Shown: piece after piece, positions 1 to 10,486 of the stretch
Layout of the letters: every line of letters starts with the position of its first letter
How positions within the stretch are numbered: the stretch's first letter is position 1
NCBI GenBank assembly: GCA_021775995.1
Contig: JAJFGS010000013.1
Location: 372,001 to 436,000, forward strand
Length of the DNA stretch: 64,000 nt
From: Alphaproteobacteria bacterium
Lineage (GTDB): Bacteria; Pseudomonadota; Alphaproteobacteria; Micavibrionales; Micavibrionaceae
Direction: 5' to 3'
Position numbers and translations under genes: made by a program
Notes under the pieces: model-generated
What the model was told of the DNA's origin: nothing
What the model saw: the letters and a program-made list of their open reading frames with translations, nothing else
Databases searched by the model: none

Positions 1-177
1 ATTATTGTTTGTCTGGGTATTTACGCCCTTCTTGGTTTTACAAAATTAGGGGTATTTATGATGTTTTTGTCAGCCTTTTTTGTAAGTCAGGGGCTTTTGG
101 CTGTAAAATATAAGGTGTTATCGAAATTGCTCTTTTCAATTATTGTTTTTGGAGGGGTTTTTATTCTTTTGCTATAA
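1..177 (+). CDS. C-terminal part of a hydrophobic membrane protein (truncated by window start)
   Basis: Frame 1 is open from base 1 to TAA at 175-177: IIVCLGIYALLGFTKLGVFMMFLSAFFVSQGLLAVKYKVLSKLLFSIIVFGGVFILLL*. Confidence 0.5.
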   Translation: MIVCLGIYALLGFTKLGVFMMFLSAFFVSQGLLAVKYKVLSKLLFSIIVFGGVFILLL

Positions 178-309
178 TTCTGTTTGGTTATTTTAAGGTT
201 ATTGACCGTAAGTTAAGAATAGCTCAAACTATCCAATGTATGTTTACACTTCCTTTATTAATTTACGATATAAGAGGAGGTACTATTTATTCCATAAGGG
301 GGAAGAAAA

Positions 310-1455
310 GTGGATTTAACGCAACTTCTTGCATTCACGATGCAAAACAACGCATCGGACCTTCATTTAAGTTCAACATGCCAACCAATTATACGTGTTC
401 ATGGAGAGTTAAAACGGGTTAAGACTGATATACTTTCAAGCGAAGATATTCGTTCTATGCTTTATTCCGTTATGTCTGAAGATCAACGGGCAATCTATGA
501 ACGTGATTTTGAAGTTGATATGGCTATCTCTTTTGGAGAGAAGGCTCGTTTTCGTGTGAATGCGTTTATGACCCGAAATGGAGCGGCTGCTGTTTTTAGA
601 ACAATTCCTTCTGTTATTCCGACGATGGAAGAATTGCAGTTGCCGCCAGCAATTCGTAAATTTGCTGAGCTTGAAAAAGGGATTGTGATTATTACTGGGG
701 CAACAGGTTCTGGTAAGTCGACGACCCTTGCTTCGATTATCAATCAGATTAATACAACGAAAAGAAAACATATTTTGACGATTGAGGACCCAGTCGAGTT
801 TTTTCACACGTCTGACAAAAGTTTGATTAATCATCGTGAGTTAGGGCGTGACACACATTCTTTTAAAAACGCTTTGAAAAGTGCATTACGTGAAGACCCG
901 GATGTTATTCTTGTTGGGGAGATGCGAGATTATGAAACAATCTCTCTTGCTTTGACGGCCGCCGAAACAGGCCATTTAGTTTTTGCAACGCTTCATGCAA
1001 ATTCTGCGGCAAAGACTGTTGACCGTATTATTGATGTGTTTCCGACAGGGGATAAGGAGATGGTGCGTGCGATGTTATCAAACTCTTTGGAAGGGGTTAT
1101 TGCACAGACACTTTTGAAAAAGGCCGATGATAGTGGTCGTGTTGGTGTGTTTGAAGTTTTGGTTGGAACGAACGCTGTTAGAAATTTAATTAGAGAGAAT
1201 CAAGTTCCTCAAATTTATTCTATGATGCAGACAGGGTCTCGCTACGGCATGATTACAATGGAAGAATCTATAAACAATCTTTTAGAGCAAGGTCAAATTA
1301 CAGCTTCTGAGGCAAGGGTTGTTTTGGCGAGAGCTAGTGATGAGGGTATCGGAACTGAGGAAGAAGGGGAAGGCGATAAGGAAAAAATATCCAAGCCTTC
1401 TGCTGCGGCCACTAAACAAGAGGCAGCGTCAGATGAGGGAGGTTATTCATTTTGA
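310..1455 (+). CDS. pilT: Type IV pilus retraction ATPase, PilT family
   Basis: GTG start; Walker A GATGSGKSTT, DPVEF, REDPDVILVGEMRD, AETGHLVFATLHAN motifs. Confidence 0.9.
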   Translation: MDLTQLLAFTMQNNASDLHLSSTCQPIIRVHGELKRVKTDILSSEDIRSMLYSVMSEDQRAIYERDFEVDMAISFGEKARFRVNAFMTRNGAAAVFRTIPSVIPTMEELQLPPAIRKFAELEKGIVIITGATGSGKSTTLASIINQINTTKRKHILTIEDPVEFFHTSDKSLINHRELGRDTHSFKNALKSALREDPDVILVGEMRDYETISLALTAAETGHLVFATLHANSAAKTVDRIIDVFPTGDKEMVRAMLSNSLEGVIAQTLLKKADDSGRVGVFEVLVGTNAVRNLIRENQVPQIYSMMQTGSRYGMITMEESINNLLEQGQITASEARVVLARASDEGIGTEEEGEGDKEKISKPSAAATKQEAASDEGGYSF

Positions 1456-2579
1456 ACGAGCCGCTTGCTTTTACTTACCTGACGCAAATGAATGATCGGA
1501 ATGCTAGCGATCTTTATTTGACTGTTAATAGGGTTCCAACAATTCGTGTTGATGATGAATTATACTCTTTGTCAGAAGAGCCGCTTGATATTGAAGATAT
1601 TAATAATATTATCAATAGTATCCTGACAACAAAACAACGCCGTGATTTTGAATTAAATTGGGACCTAAATACCTCGCTTGATATGGGGCAACATGGTCGT
1701 TTTCGTATTAATGTTTTAAAACAACGTCAAACCCCTGGTTTGGTGATCCGCCGAATTATTACAAAAATACCAGCTATTCGTGAACTAAAACTACCTCCTG
1801 TTTTAGAAAAGCTTGCTCTTGAAAAACGAGGGCTCATTCTTTTAACGGGTATGACGGGGTCTGGTAAATCTACGACTTTAGCTTCAATGGTCAATCATAG
1901 AAACCAAAGGGTTTCTGGGCATATTCTAACGATTGAAGATCCTATCGAATATTATCATGAACATAATAAGAGCGTTATTACACAGCGCGAGGTAGGGGTT
2001 GATACTGAAAGTTATGAGGTTGCTCTTAAAAACGCATTGCGCCAAAGACCTGATGTTATTTTGATTGGTGAGATACGCGATAGGAACGTGATGGAGCAGG
2101 CGTTGACTATTGCTGAAACGGGACATCTTTGTTTGGCAACATTGCATACGAGTAATGCGTATCAGGCAATTGAACGTATTGTAAATTTCTTTCCTGAGGA
2201 TCAACAGGGGCAGGTTCGGATGAATTTGTCGATGAACTTAAAGGCTATTGTTTCTCAACGTCTGTTGCCGTCTTTGGCAGGTGGACTTGTTCCGGCTTTG
2301 GAAGTTATGTTGAATGAGGCATTGGTAAGAGAGCTTATTATCAAAGGGCAGTACGAAAAAATTACAGATGTTATGGAACAAAATACGCCTATGGGCATGC
2401 AAACATTTGACCAATCGCTTCTTAAATTATTCGTTGAGGGATTAATTGAGGAAGGAACGGTCATTAAGCAGGCTGATAAATCTAGTGATATGAAAGTTAA
2501 GCTGAGGAAGGCAAAAATGTTGTCACAGGGCGATGGTTTGCATAATATGGATACATCCGTCCTATCTATCTCCGATTAA
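1452..2579 (+). CDS. pilU: PilT/PilU-family ATPase (PilU-like)
   Basis: TTG start overlapping the pilT stop; GMTGSGKSTTLASM, DPIEYYH, RQRPDVILIGEIRD, AETGHLCLATLHT. Confidence 0.8.
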   Translation: MNEPLAFTYLTQMNDRNASDLYLTVNRVPTIRVDDELYSLSEEPLDIEDINNIINSILTTKQRRDFELNWDLNTSLDMGQHGRFRINVLKQRQTPGLVIRRIITKIPAIRELKLPPVLEKLALEKRGLILLTGMTGSGKSTTLASMVNHRNQRVSGHILTIEDPIEYYHEHNKSVITQREVGVDTESYEVALKNALRQRPDVILIGEIRDRNVMEQALTIAETGHLCLATLHTSNAYQAIERIVNFFPEDQQGQVRMNLSMNLKAIVSQRLLPSLAGGLVPALEVMLNEALVRELIIKGQYEKITDVMEQNTPMGMQTFDQSLLKLFVEGLIEEGTVIKQADKSSDMKVKLRKAKMLSQGDGLHNMDTSVLSISD

Positions 2580-2700
2580 ACAAATGTAATGCTGGTTTTA
2601 TACGCATAAATCCGTTATCTTTAACCTTAGATTCGTAAGACTTATGTGCAACGCATAATTTCTATAACTTAATTTGATTAAACCGCACGGAAAAATAATC

Positions 2701-4533
2701 ATGAAAATTCAAAGATCATTTAAAAAGCTTGTTTTTGTTTCTGGGTTAACCATTTTATCGCTTCCTATATTGTCTTCTTGTGAATTGACGCAGAACTATA
2801 TGAAGCATGATCGCGGCAATAATTTTCAAGAGCAAGATTATCGTGATGCTCTTGCGCCAAGAGAGGTTAAGGTAGATAAAGACGGTCGAGGTAAAATTCC
2901 TGCTTTGAGACCTTATGTGGCGCAACCAGATTTAAATCATAAATCAATGCCATTAGTATCTATTTCTGTTAACCAAACTATCCCTTTACGTGATGTTATT
3001 TATGAAATAACCGAGCAAGCTGGATATGATGCTGAGATTGATCCTCGTATTAAAGGCTCTATTATTTTCTCTGCGAAGAATCGTCCTCTAGATATGGTGG
3101 TTGACCATATTGCTGAAATTGCAGGGCTTCGTTACAGGTTTGAAGAAGATATTCTTCGTATCGAATTAGATACCCCTGTTCATGAAACATACAAAATTAA
3201 TTACCTTGCGTTAACGCGTACGAATTCAAGCTCCATTAAAAATGATATTTCTGTTGTTAAAGGTGAGGGGTCTGATACGGGATCAAGCTTTTCTGCTGAA
3301 AATGAGAGCGTTCTAGATTTTTGGAAAGAGCTTGAGACAAATTTAGATCAAATCGTGCAATCCAATCGTGATACAAACCGGTTAGCAACGGCTAATGATC
3401 CACGTGTTACTGTTGCTGAAGCTAACCCTGCTCCTGTTACACCTTTGGCTATAGATGAAAATGGCAATATTACGGAGACAGGACCCAATGTTCAGGTTCA
3501 GGCACCTCAGGCCGTATTGAATGTTGATTCTATACCTTTGGAGGATGATTCAAACTCCTCAGACACTGAAGATCCTTTTGCTGCTCGTTTTTCTTTGAAT
3601 AAACAAGCGGGACTTATCTCGGTATTTGCGCCTGAGAGGCTTCAAAAGAAAGTTGCGAGTTATCTTGATGAGCTTAAAAAATCTGTAACTTCTCAAGTTT
3701 TGATTGAGGCGAAAGTTTTAGAGGTCTCTTTGAATGATGAATTTGCAGGGGGGATTGACTGGAGTCAAATGGATATCAATCTTTTTGGTGGTACAGGAGC
3801 TTTAGGTTTTGGCCCTCAAGTGGCTGGTGGATTGGTTAGAGGTCTTCTGGATGTTGATAACACTATCGCTTCAAATGCGACAGCAAGTTATACAAAAGGT
3901 GATTTTTCAGCCGCTGTTGATGCACTTTCACGTTTTGGCACAGTTCAAGCATTGGCAAGTCCACGCCTTACTGTCTTGAATAACCAATCGGCTGCTTTAA
4001 ATGTAGCTGAGAATGTTGTTTATTTTGAAGTTGAAACTGAAACAACCTCAACAGACGGTGTTGTAACAACAACATTTGAAACTGATGCAAAATCAGTTCC
4101 GGAAGGTGTTCTTATTAATGTTCAACCTGCCATTGACAATGACACGCAGCAAATATCTATGGCTATCAGACCAACAATTACAACAATTACGACCTTTGTT
4201 AACGATCCTAATCCGGCATTGATTATTGCTAACCCAGTTCCGCAAGTGAATGTTCAGGAATTTGATTCTATTATTCAAATGAATAATGCTCAGGCCGTTG
4301 TTCTGGGTGGTTTAATTCAGGATAGGACTCAATCTACAAGAAACGCCACGCCTGTTTTGGGTGAAGTTCCTTTACTTGGTGCGATGTTCCGTAACCAAGA
4401 GGATTTTGTTAAAAAGACAGAGCTGGTTGTTTTCTTAAAAGCGACAATTGTTGAGGGTGGAAATACAATTCATAATACAGATCGCGATTTGTATAGAACT
4501 TTTTCAAGCGATAGACGTCCTTTTAAACTATAA
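2701..4533 (+). CDS. Secretin (MshL/PilQ/GspD family) lipoprotein
   Basis: Lipobox-like ILSSC; C-terminal secretin features VLIEAKVLEVSLND, ...VVLGGLIQDRTQ..., VPLLGAMFRNQ, KTELVVFLKATIV; likely start at 2701 inside ORF 2674-4533. Confidence 0.85.
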   Translation: MKIQRSFKKLVFVSGLTILSLPILSSCELTQNYMKHDRGNNFQEQDYRDALAPREVKVDKDGRGKIPALRPYVAQPDLNHKSMPLVSISVNQTIPLRDVIYEITEQAGYDAEIDPRIKGSIIFSAKNRPLDMVVDHIAEIAGLRYRFEEDILRIELDTPVHETYKINYLALTRTNSSSIKNDISVVKGEGSDTGSSFSAENESVLDFWKELETNLDQIVQSNRDTNRLATANDPRVTVAEANPAPVTPLAIDENGNITETGPNVQVQAPQAVLNVDSIPLEDDSNSSDTEDPFAARFSLNKQAGLISVFAPERLQKKVASYLDELKKSVTSQVLIEAKVLEVSLNDEFAGGIDWSQMDINLFGGTGALGFGPQVAGGLVRGLLDVDNTIASNATASYTKGDFSAAVDALSRFGTVQALASPRLTVLNNQSAALNVAENVVYFEVETETTSTDGVVTTTFETDAKSVPEGVLINVQPAIDNDTQQISMAIRPTITTITTFVNDPNPALIIANPVPQVNVQEFDSIIQMNNAQAVVLGGLIQDRTQSTRNATPVLGEVPLLGAMFRNQEDFVKKTELVVFLKATIVEGGNTIHNTDRDLYRTFSSDRRPFKL

Positions 4534-4555
4534 AAATGCTTAGGGCGTACTATTT

Positions 4556-5317
4556 ATGGTCTGGATTTTAACAAAATATGTTCTGACCGCCGCATTTCGA
4601 GATCGCTTACTTTTAGGTTTTCTATTAATACTATTTATTGGTATCAGCCTATCTATTTTCTTAGGGTCATCGGCAATAACTGAAAAAGATCAGTTTTCTC
4701 TTATTTTTGCTGCTTCTGGTTTAAGGATTGGCGGTAATATTACGCTGGTTCTTTTCACGGTATTTTATCTACAAAGAGCATTTGAATCTCGTGATATTGA
4801 GTATTTATTATCAAGACCCATTACAAAACTTCAGTTTTTAACAGCACATTTTTTTGCATTTTCACTTCTTGCCCTATTAACATCAATATTCACTGTCGGC
4901 GCATTAATGGCTATGTCTGCGACAAGCGTTGAGCCTGCCTTTTTTTTATGGTGGCTTAGTTTTTGGATTGAGCTCAATATTATGGTTGTTATGGGATTGT
5001 TTTTTTCCCTTGTTTTATCCAGTGCGGTGACAGCAGTTTTATGTAGTTTTGCGTTTTATATTCTAGCTAGGCTGATAGGTGATATATTAGGTATCATTGA
5101 GCTATCCAATAATTCTGGTATTTCTCAGATCATGGAGAAAATAATGCTGCTTATCTCAGTTTTTGTTCCGCGTTTTGATCTTATGGGACAAAGCGCATGG
5201 CTTTTATACGGGGTAGGGAGTGGTATTAATTGGCCATTTATCTTAGTTCAAGGTTTCATTTTTTCTGGCTTTATTTTTATGGCAGCATTTCTTGATTTAA
5301 AGAAAAGGCAGTTTTAA
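4556..5317 (+). CDS. ABC-2-like multi-pass membrane permease
   Basis: About six hydrophobic segments and the ...RDIEYLLSRPITKLQFL... motif typical of ABC-2 permeases. Confidence 0.55.
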   Translation: MVWILTKYVLTAAFRDRLLLGFLLILFIGISLSIFLGSSAITEKDQFSLIFAASGLRIGGNITLVLFTVFYLQRAFESRDIEYLLSRPITKLQFLTAHFFAFSLLALLTSIFTVGALMAMSATSVEPAFFLWWLSFWIELNIMVVMGLFFSLVLSSAVTAVLCSFAFYILARLIGDILGIIELSNNSGISQIMEKIMLLISVFVPRFDLMGQSAWLLYGVGSGINWPFILVQGFIFSGFIFMAAFLDLKKRQF

Positions 5318-6048
5318 TGGCATATAGTAAAATCTTACCTTTTCTTTTTTTTGTTTCCTTATTGATAGCCAATATTACATTTTGGTCTTTTTCCTATCAG
5401 ATTAAATCATCATGGGCGAATGTTCCTCCTGTACCATTGCAAGAAAAGGCATCGTTGTTGTCTTTGGGGGATAAAGAACTTTCCTACCGTTACTATGCCG
5501 CTATGTTACAAAATTTAGGCAATACAGGCGGGCGTTTTGAACCTCTTAATAATTACAATTATAAGTTATTAAAAAATTGGTTTTTTTTAGAAAATTATTT
5601 AAATCCAACCTCTAATGCTGTGCCAATGTTAGCGGCAACCTATTTTGGGTCGGCTACCGATAAGAGTAAACTGCTAGAGGTATTGGACTATCTTGCTGTT
5701 GTTGGTTCAAGACCAGAGGGGGAAAAGTGGCGTTGGTTAGGACACGCCGTTTTTTTAGCAAAACATGTGTTGAAAGATAATAAGAAGGCATTAGAGCTCG
5801 CTTATAAGCTTGCGGCGAATGAAAGTCCTGATTTAGCAGATTGGGCAAAACAAATGCCGGCCTTTATTCTGCAGGAAGAGGGGCAAACGGAACTGGCTTA
5901 TAAAATTATGCTAAATATTTTAATTAGTAATGTTGATACAATGCATCCTAATGAAATTAATTATATGCAGGATTATATTTGTAATACTCTAATAGTGGAA
6001 TTGAACAACGTTGAGGCACCTGCATTTTGCGGTGATATAAAAATATGA
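5317..6048 (+). CDS. Hypothetical membrane-anchored protein
   Basis: ORF coupled to the upstream stop (TAATG); N-terminal hydrophobic anchor. Confidence 0.6.
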   Translation: MAYSKILPFLFFVSLLIANITFWSFSYQIKSSWANVPPVPLQEKASLLSLGDKELSYRYYAAMLQNLGNTGGRFEPLNNYNYKLLKNWFFLENYLNPTSNAVPMLAATYFGSATDKSKLLEVLDYLAVVGSRPEGEKWRWLGHAVFLAKHVLKDNKKALELAYKLAANESPDLADWAKQMPAFILQEEGQTELAYKIMLNILISNVDTMHPNEINYMQDYICNTLIVELNNVEAPAFCGDIKI

Positions 6049-7091
6049 GTGATCTAACTTTGAGTTTTAGTCTGCAAGAGATAATCGCCTTATTGGGTTT
6101 AGCTCAATGTGTCTACTTGCTTGTTTTTATGGCCGTACGGTCTAATCGATTAACGCGTGCAACATTGCCTACGTTATTTTTTGTTTCATTAGCTATTGCG
6201 TTCTTTTTAAGTGCGGCGGAAAGTCGATGGCAAACAGGTTTTATGCATTATGGCGAACTAAAATGGTTGCTTTGGACATTATCTTCGCCTTTAAGTGCCC
6301 TCCTTATTATGCAGATAGCCAGTGTAACCAAAACACCACCTTTGTCTTTATGGGGGATATTCTTTCTTATCCCCTGCGCCTATCTTTTATCTTCTATAAT
6401 GGGTTTCCTATACGGCGACATGGAAACATGGCTTCATGTCAGTGGACTTATTGTGGGCTGTATATGTTTGTTGGTTATATGGAGCGAACGCAAATTCATG
6501 GATGAATTATATATTCGTAAAAATGGGAAAGAGCGTTTTTGGTTGATTATGTCTCTCATTATTTTGAATATTGGGCTGCTGGTCATTAATATGCTTTTTG
6601 CTAATAATTATGAGAATTTTGGCAATATTGAAATGGCAAGAAATGTCATTGGCATTAGTTTTGTTTATATTGCCTCAACGAGCTTGTTTCGAATATTTCC
6701 GCAAGCGGTATCTATTATGCCAGAAGATGCCGCCGAAAAGGATAATTATTTGAATGATTATGAAGTTGAAGTGGCGATGAGGGTAGAAAACCTTCTTCAC
6801 CTAGATAAGGTTTATCAAGAACCAAATTATAAAAGACCTGATTTGGCGCGCGAATTACAGATTTCAGAAGCCCACCTTTCAAAAATCGTAAATATTTATT
6901 TTGAAAAGAGTGTTCCACAGCTTCTAAATACGTACAGAGTAGAAGATTCAAAACATTTATTGAGAGAAACTCAGGCAGAAATTACCATAATTTCAGAAGA
7001 GTCTGGTTTCAATTCTATCGCTACTTTTAATAGGGTTTTCAAGGAGATAGAAGGACAAACACCGTCTGAATATCGAGAAAAACTAACTTGA
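6045..7091 (+). CDS. AraC-family transcriptional regulator with N-terminal multi-TM sensor region
   Basis: C-terminal double HTH ...PDLARELQISEAHLSKIVN...ITIISEESGFNSIATFNRVFKEIEGQTPSEYRE; hydrophobic N-terminal half. Confidence 0.85.
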   Translation: MSDLTLSFSLQEIIALLGLAQCVYLLVFMAVRSNRLTRATLPTLFFVSLAIAFFLSAAESRWQTGFMHYGELKWLLWTLSSPLSALLIMQIASVTKTPPLSLWGIFFLIPCAYLLSSIMGFLYGDMETWLHVSGLIVGCICLLVIWSERKFMDELYIRKNGKERFWLIMSLIILNIGLLVINMLFANNYENFGNIEMARNVIGISFVYIASTSLFRIFPQAVSIMPEDAAEKDNYLNDYEVEVAMRVENLLHLDKVYQEPNYKRPDLARELQISEAHLSKIVNIYFEKSVPQLLNTYRVEDSKHLLRETQAEITIISEESGFNSIATFNRVFKEIEGQTPSEYREKLT

Positions 7092-7288
7092 GCAGTCCTC
7101 ATTTTGTCGTTTTGAATACTCAAAACGGCAGGATGATGATGCTATATTCTGAAACTACGCTATCATTGAGGTAGTCAGCTATTTTTTGATGATTTTATTA
7201 AAAAAGGACGGTATGAAAGTGTGTGAATCTAGAGTACTATATGCGGACGTTTTACTATAAAAGCTAATTCCAAAAAGGGAGATTATTT

Positions 7289-8044
7289 ATGAATATACAA
7301 ACATTAAAACAGCACAAGCGAGAAGGTGGTTTTACACTTGTCGAGCTTGCGATTGTTATGATTATTATCGGTCTATTGATCGGCGGTATTTTAAAAGGCC
7401 AAGAATTGATTGCCAATTCTCAAGTAACAGCAACAGTTGCCCAAATTAAAGGTATTGATGCAGCGGTTTCAACTTTCCGTGATAAATATTCCGCATTACC
7501 TGGTGACATCAATCCTGCGAATAGGCTTGCAAGTTGTACAGCAGCACCATGTAGTACTGCTGGAGACCAAGATGGTAGAATTGAGGGTGCTGGTACTACA
7601 GCAGGTGCTACGACACCAGCTATTACCGTAGAAAGTGTTAGAGCCTTTGCTCATTTGTCAGCAGCTGATCTACTTGCTGGTGTTGAGGCGAATGGTGGTG
7701 CTGCGTCGCTAGCTTTTGGTCAACTTTTACCAGAAGCTAAAGTTGGTGGTGGTTACACTGGTATTGAGTTTAGTACAGCTGGTGCGTTAAATAATACGGC
7801 TACAGCAGCTAGAACTGGTCACTATCTAGTGATGACTGGGGCTATTGCGACAGCAAGCTCAGCTTCTTCAGTATTAAATCCAGCTAGAGCCGCTCAGATT
7901 GATCGTAAATTGGATGATGGGCAACCTAATGCAGGTGCTGTAAGGTCAACAACAGCTAACTGTGCAACAGCTGGTGTTACTGGTAATTACCTAGAGAGTA
8001 CTGATACAGGACGTTGTTCCATGTACATGCGTATCCAAGGTTAA
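7289..8044 (+). CDS. Type IV pilin-like protein with prepilin cleavage/methylation motif
   Basis: GGFTLVELAIVMIIIGLLIGG; AAGGGAG ribosome-binding site upstream. Confidence 0.9.
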   Translation: MNIQTLKQHKREGGFTLVELAIVMIIIGLLIGGILKGQELIANSQVTATVAQIKGIDAAVSTFRDKYSALPGDINPANRLASCTAAPCSTAGDQDGRIEGAGTTAGATTPAITVESVRAFAHLSAADLLAGVEANGGAASLAFGQLLPEAKVGGGYTGIEFSTAGALNNTATAARTGHYLVMTGAIATASSASSVLNPARAAQIDRKLDDGQPNAGAVRSTTANCATAGVTGNYLESTDTGRCSMYMRIQG

Positions 8045-8072
8045 TATAACCTGAAAGCAAACAAGAATTTTA

Positions 8073-8097
8073 AAGGCCCCGTTTGGGGCCTTTTTTA
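8073..8097 (+). terminator. Rho-independent terminator after pilin gene
   Basis: aaggcccc-gttt-ggggcctttttt. Confidence 0.9.
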
Positions 8098-8102
8098 TTG
8101 TT

Positions 8103-8840
8103 CTATTTATTTGTTATAGCCTTTAACAAATCCATTGGAATAGGAAGAACGGTTGTTGCGCCTTTGGCGTTGACGAACTCACCGAGTGTTCCCAAATAAC
8201 GAAGTTGCATTGTTTCAGGACGTTTGGCGAGGATGGTGGCCGCTTCATCTAATTGTTGAGCGGCTTGTAATTCTCCCTCAGCATTAATGATTTTGGCGCG
8301 TCTTTCACGTTCAGCTTCGGCCTGTTTAGCAATGGCTCGAACCATTGTTGGATCGATATCAACATCTTTGATTTCTACATTGGCGATTTTTATTCCCCAG
8401 CCTTCGGCTTGGTTATCAAGTAAGTTTTGAACGTCAGTGCTAAGTTGATCACGTTTGGAAAGCATATCATCAAGTTCATGCTTACCTAAGACAGAACGCA
8501 ACGTTGTTTGCGCCAGTAAGCTGGTGGCATGTGCAAAATTCTCAACTTGGTTAATGGCGTTGGCAGGATCAATAACACGGTAATAAACCACGGCGTTGAC
8601 CTTAACGGATACATTGTCTTTTGAGATAACGTCTTGTGAAGGGATGTCTTCGGTACGAATACGAACATCAACAATGGTCATTTGTTGAATAAAAGGAATG
8701 ATAAGGCGCAATCCAGCATCACGTGTTCCTGTATATTTTCCAAGAGTATAAACAATGCCACGTTCATATTCTTTAATAATACGAATGGATGAGGCCAAAA
8801 TGATGACGGTAAAAAAGAGGGGGATAGCGAGAAGTTCCAT
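8103..8840 (-). CDS. SPFH/Band 7 (slipin/stomatin-like) protein
   Basis: IRIIKEYERGIVYTLGKYTGTRDAGLRLIIPFIQ...VDVRIRTEDIPSQDVISKDNVSVKVNAVVYYRV. Confidence 0.9.
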   Translation of the reverse strand: MELLAIPLFFTVIILASSIRIIKEYERGIVYTLGKYTGTRDAGLRLIIPFIQQMTIVDVRIRTEDIPSQDVISKDNVSVKVNAVVYYRVIDPANAINQVENFAHATSLLAQTTLRSVLGKHELDDMLSKRDQLSTDVQNLLDNQAEGWGIKIANVEIKDVDIDPTMVRAIAKQAEAERERRAKIINAEGELQAAQQLDEAATILAKRPETMQLRYLGTLGEFVNAKGATTVLPIPMDLLKAITNK

Positions 8841-8857
8841 GATTAATTTTCCTTTAT

Positions 8858-9349
8858 TTAAAATTTAGAGTCAGTATACGAAATCTTGATTTTAAGCCCA
8901 TCAACTTTTGATACGAGGACAATATCGCCTTTTATAAGTAGGTGTTTATCATCAGAGTAAGCTTGCCATTCTTCCCCCATGATACGAATTTTGCCTTCTT
9001 TATCTTTCCAGTATATGACAGTGGCCTCAGCACCAATCATGGCTTCTACGCCTGTCACATTTTGTTTTTGATAGAGTTTAAAAGAGAAGTATCCGCCAGT
9101 GCCAGCCAAAATAAAGCCTATAACGGCCATGATGATTAAAGCCGTCAGGCTAATAGGCATTTCTTCAATATAGCCTGTGAGATGAAGTTGTATGATACCG
9201 ATGAGGATTGCGGTTGCTCCAGCAAAGCCGAAAAGACCAAAGCTGGGCAGGAAGAGTTCGAAAAAAAGAATAGCTATGCCGATAGCAATTAAAATAAAGC
9301 CGCCAGCATTAATCCATTGATCACCCGCTAAGATAATTTCTTCTTCCAT
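8858..9349 (-). CDS. NfeD-like membrane protein
   Basis: TM segments followed by a short OB-like domain (EWQAYSDDKHLLIKGDIVLVSKVDGLKIKI); adjacent to the slipin gene. Confidence 0.8.
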   Translation of the reverse strand: MEEEIILAGDQWINAGGFILIAIGIAILFFELFLPSFGLFGFAGATAILIGIIQLHLTGYIEEMPISLTALIIMAVIGFILAGTGGYFSFKLYQKQNVTGVEAMIGAEATVIYWKDKEGKIRIMGEEWQAYSDDKHLLIKGDIVLVSKVDGLKIKISYTDSKF

Positions 9350-9352
9350 ATT

Positions 9353-10474
9353 TTAAGCGACCTTTTTGAAGCGTTGATCAAGTGCATTGATAAGGGCATC
9401 ACCCATTTGGCTGGTTGAAATCTGCTGGCAACCCTCAGCTATAATATCTGGGGTACGACCACCGCTTTTTAAAACGTCTTGTACGGCAAATTCAATCTCA
9501 TCTGCTTCAGACCGTAAATTAAGAGAATAGCGTAATGCCATGGCAAAGCTTAATATTGTTGCTAATGGATTAGCTTTACCTTGTCCTGCAATATCAGGGG
9601 CGGAACCATGTACGGGCTCATAAACCCCTGGTTTACCAGTTTCACCCAATGAGGCAGAAGGAAGCATACCAAGAGATCCTGTGAGCATGGCGGCTTCATC
9701 AGATAAAATATCGCCAAATAGATTATCCGTTACAATCACATCAAATTGCGAGGGGTTGCGGAGCAATTGCATAGCACAATTATCAGCATACATATGTTCT
9801 AATTCTACATCATTAAATTCTGCAGCATGAAGTTTAGTTATTTCTTCGCGCCATAACTTGCCAGATTCCATGACATTGGCTTTTTCGCATGATGTTACTT
9901 TGTTTCTACGTTTTTTTGCGAGATCAAAGGCGACGCGTCCGATGCGATCAATTTCATAAGTTTCATAAACTTGGGTGTTTACACCACGGCGTTGTCCATT
10001 GCCCAAATCTTCAATGCCGCGCGGCTCGCCAAAATAAACACCACCAGTTAGTTCACGCACGATTAAGATATCTAACCCTTTAACAATTTCTGGTTTCAAC
10101 GTTGAGGCATCAATTAAGGCATCAAAAACAATGGCAGGGCGTAGATTGGCGAATAATTCCATTTCTTTGCGCAGGCGAAGAAGACCCGCTTCGGGGCGTT
10201 TGTTATAGTCAACATTATCCCATTGTGGCCCACCGACACTGCCCATGATAACGGCATCAGAGGCTTTACATTTTTCTAAAGTACTGTCGGCTAAAGGTTC
10301 GCCATAACGGTCATAGGCCGTACCGCCGATGTCATCTTCATGTAGTGTAAAGGAGAGGGCATGATTAGATTCTAGCCAGCTTATCACTTTACGAACTTCA
10401 GCCATAACTTCAGAGCCAATACCATCACCAGGAAGAATTGCCAAGTTAATATCTTGGGTATAATTTTGTGTCAT
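9353..10474 (-). CDS. leuB: 3-isopropylmalate dehydrogenase
   Basis: [83 protein letters not shown]. Confidence 0.95.
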   Translation of the reverse strand: MTQNYTQDINLAILPGDGIGSEVMAEVRKVISWLESNHALSFTLHEDDIGGTAYDRYGEPLADSTLEKCKASDAVIMGSVGGPQWDNVDYNKRPEAGLLRLRKEMELFANLRPAIVFDALIDASTLKPEIVKGLDILIVRELTGGVYFGEPRGIEDLGNGQRRGVNTQVYETYEIDRIGRVAFDLAKKRRNKVTSCEKANVMESGKLWREEITKLHAAEFNDVELEHMYADNCAMQLLRNPSQFDVIVTDNLFGDILSDEAAMLTGSLGMLPSASLGETGKPGVYEPVHGSAPDIAGQGKANPLATILSFAMALRYSLNLRSEADEIEFAVQDVLKSGGRTPDIIAEGCQQISTSQMGDALINALDQRFKKVA

Positions 10475-10486
10475 GGTTTTTTCTCG

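Noticed and set aside
436-834. 132-aa minus-strand ORF inside pilT
   Set aside because: Antisense to a strongly conserved coding region, with no RBS.
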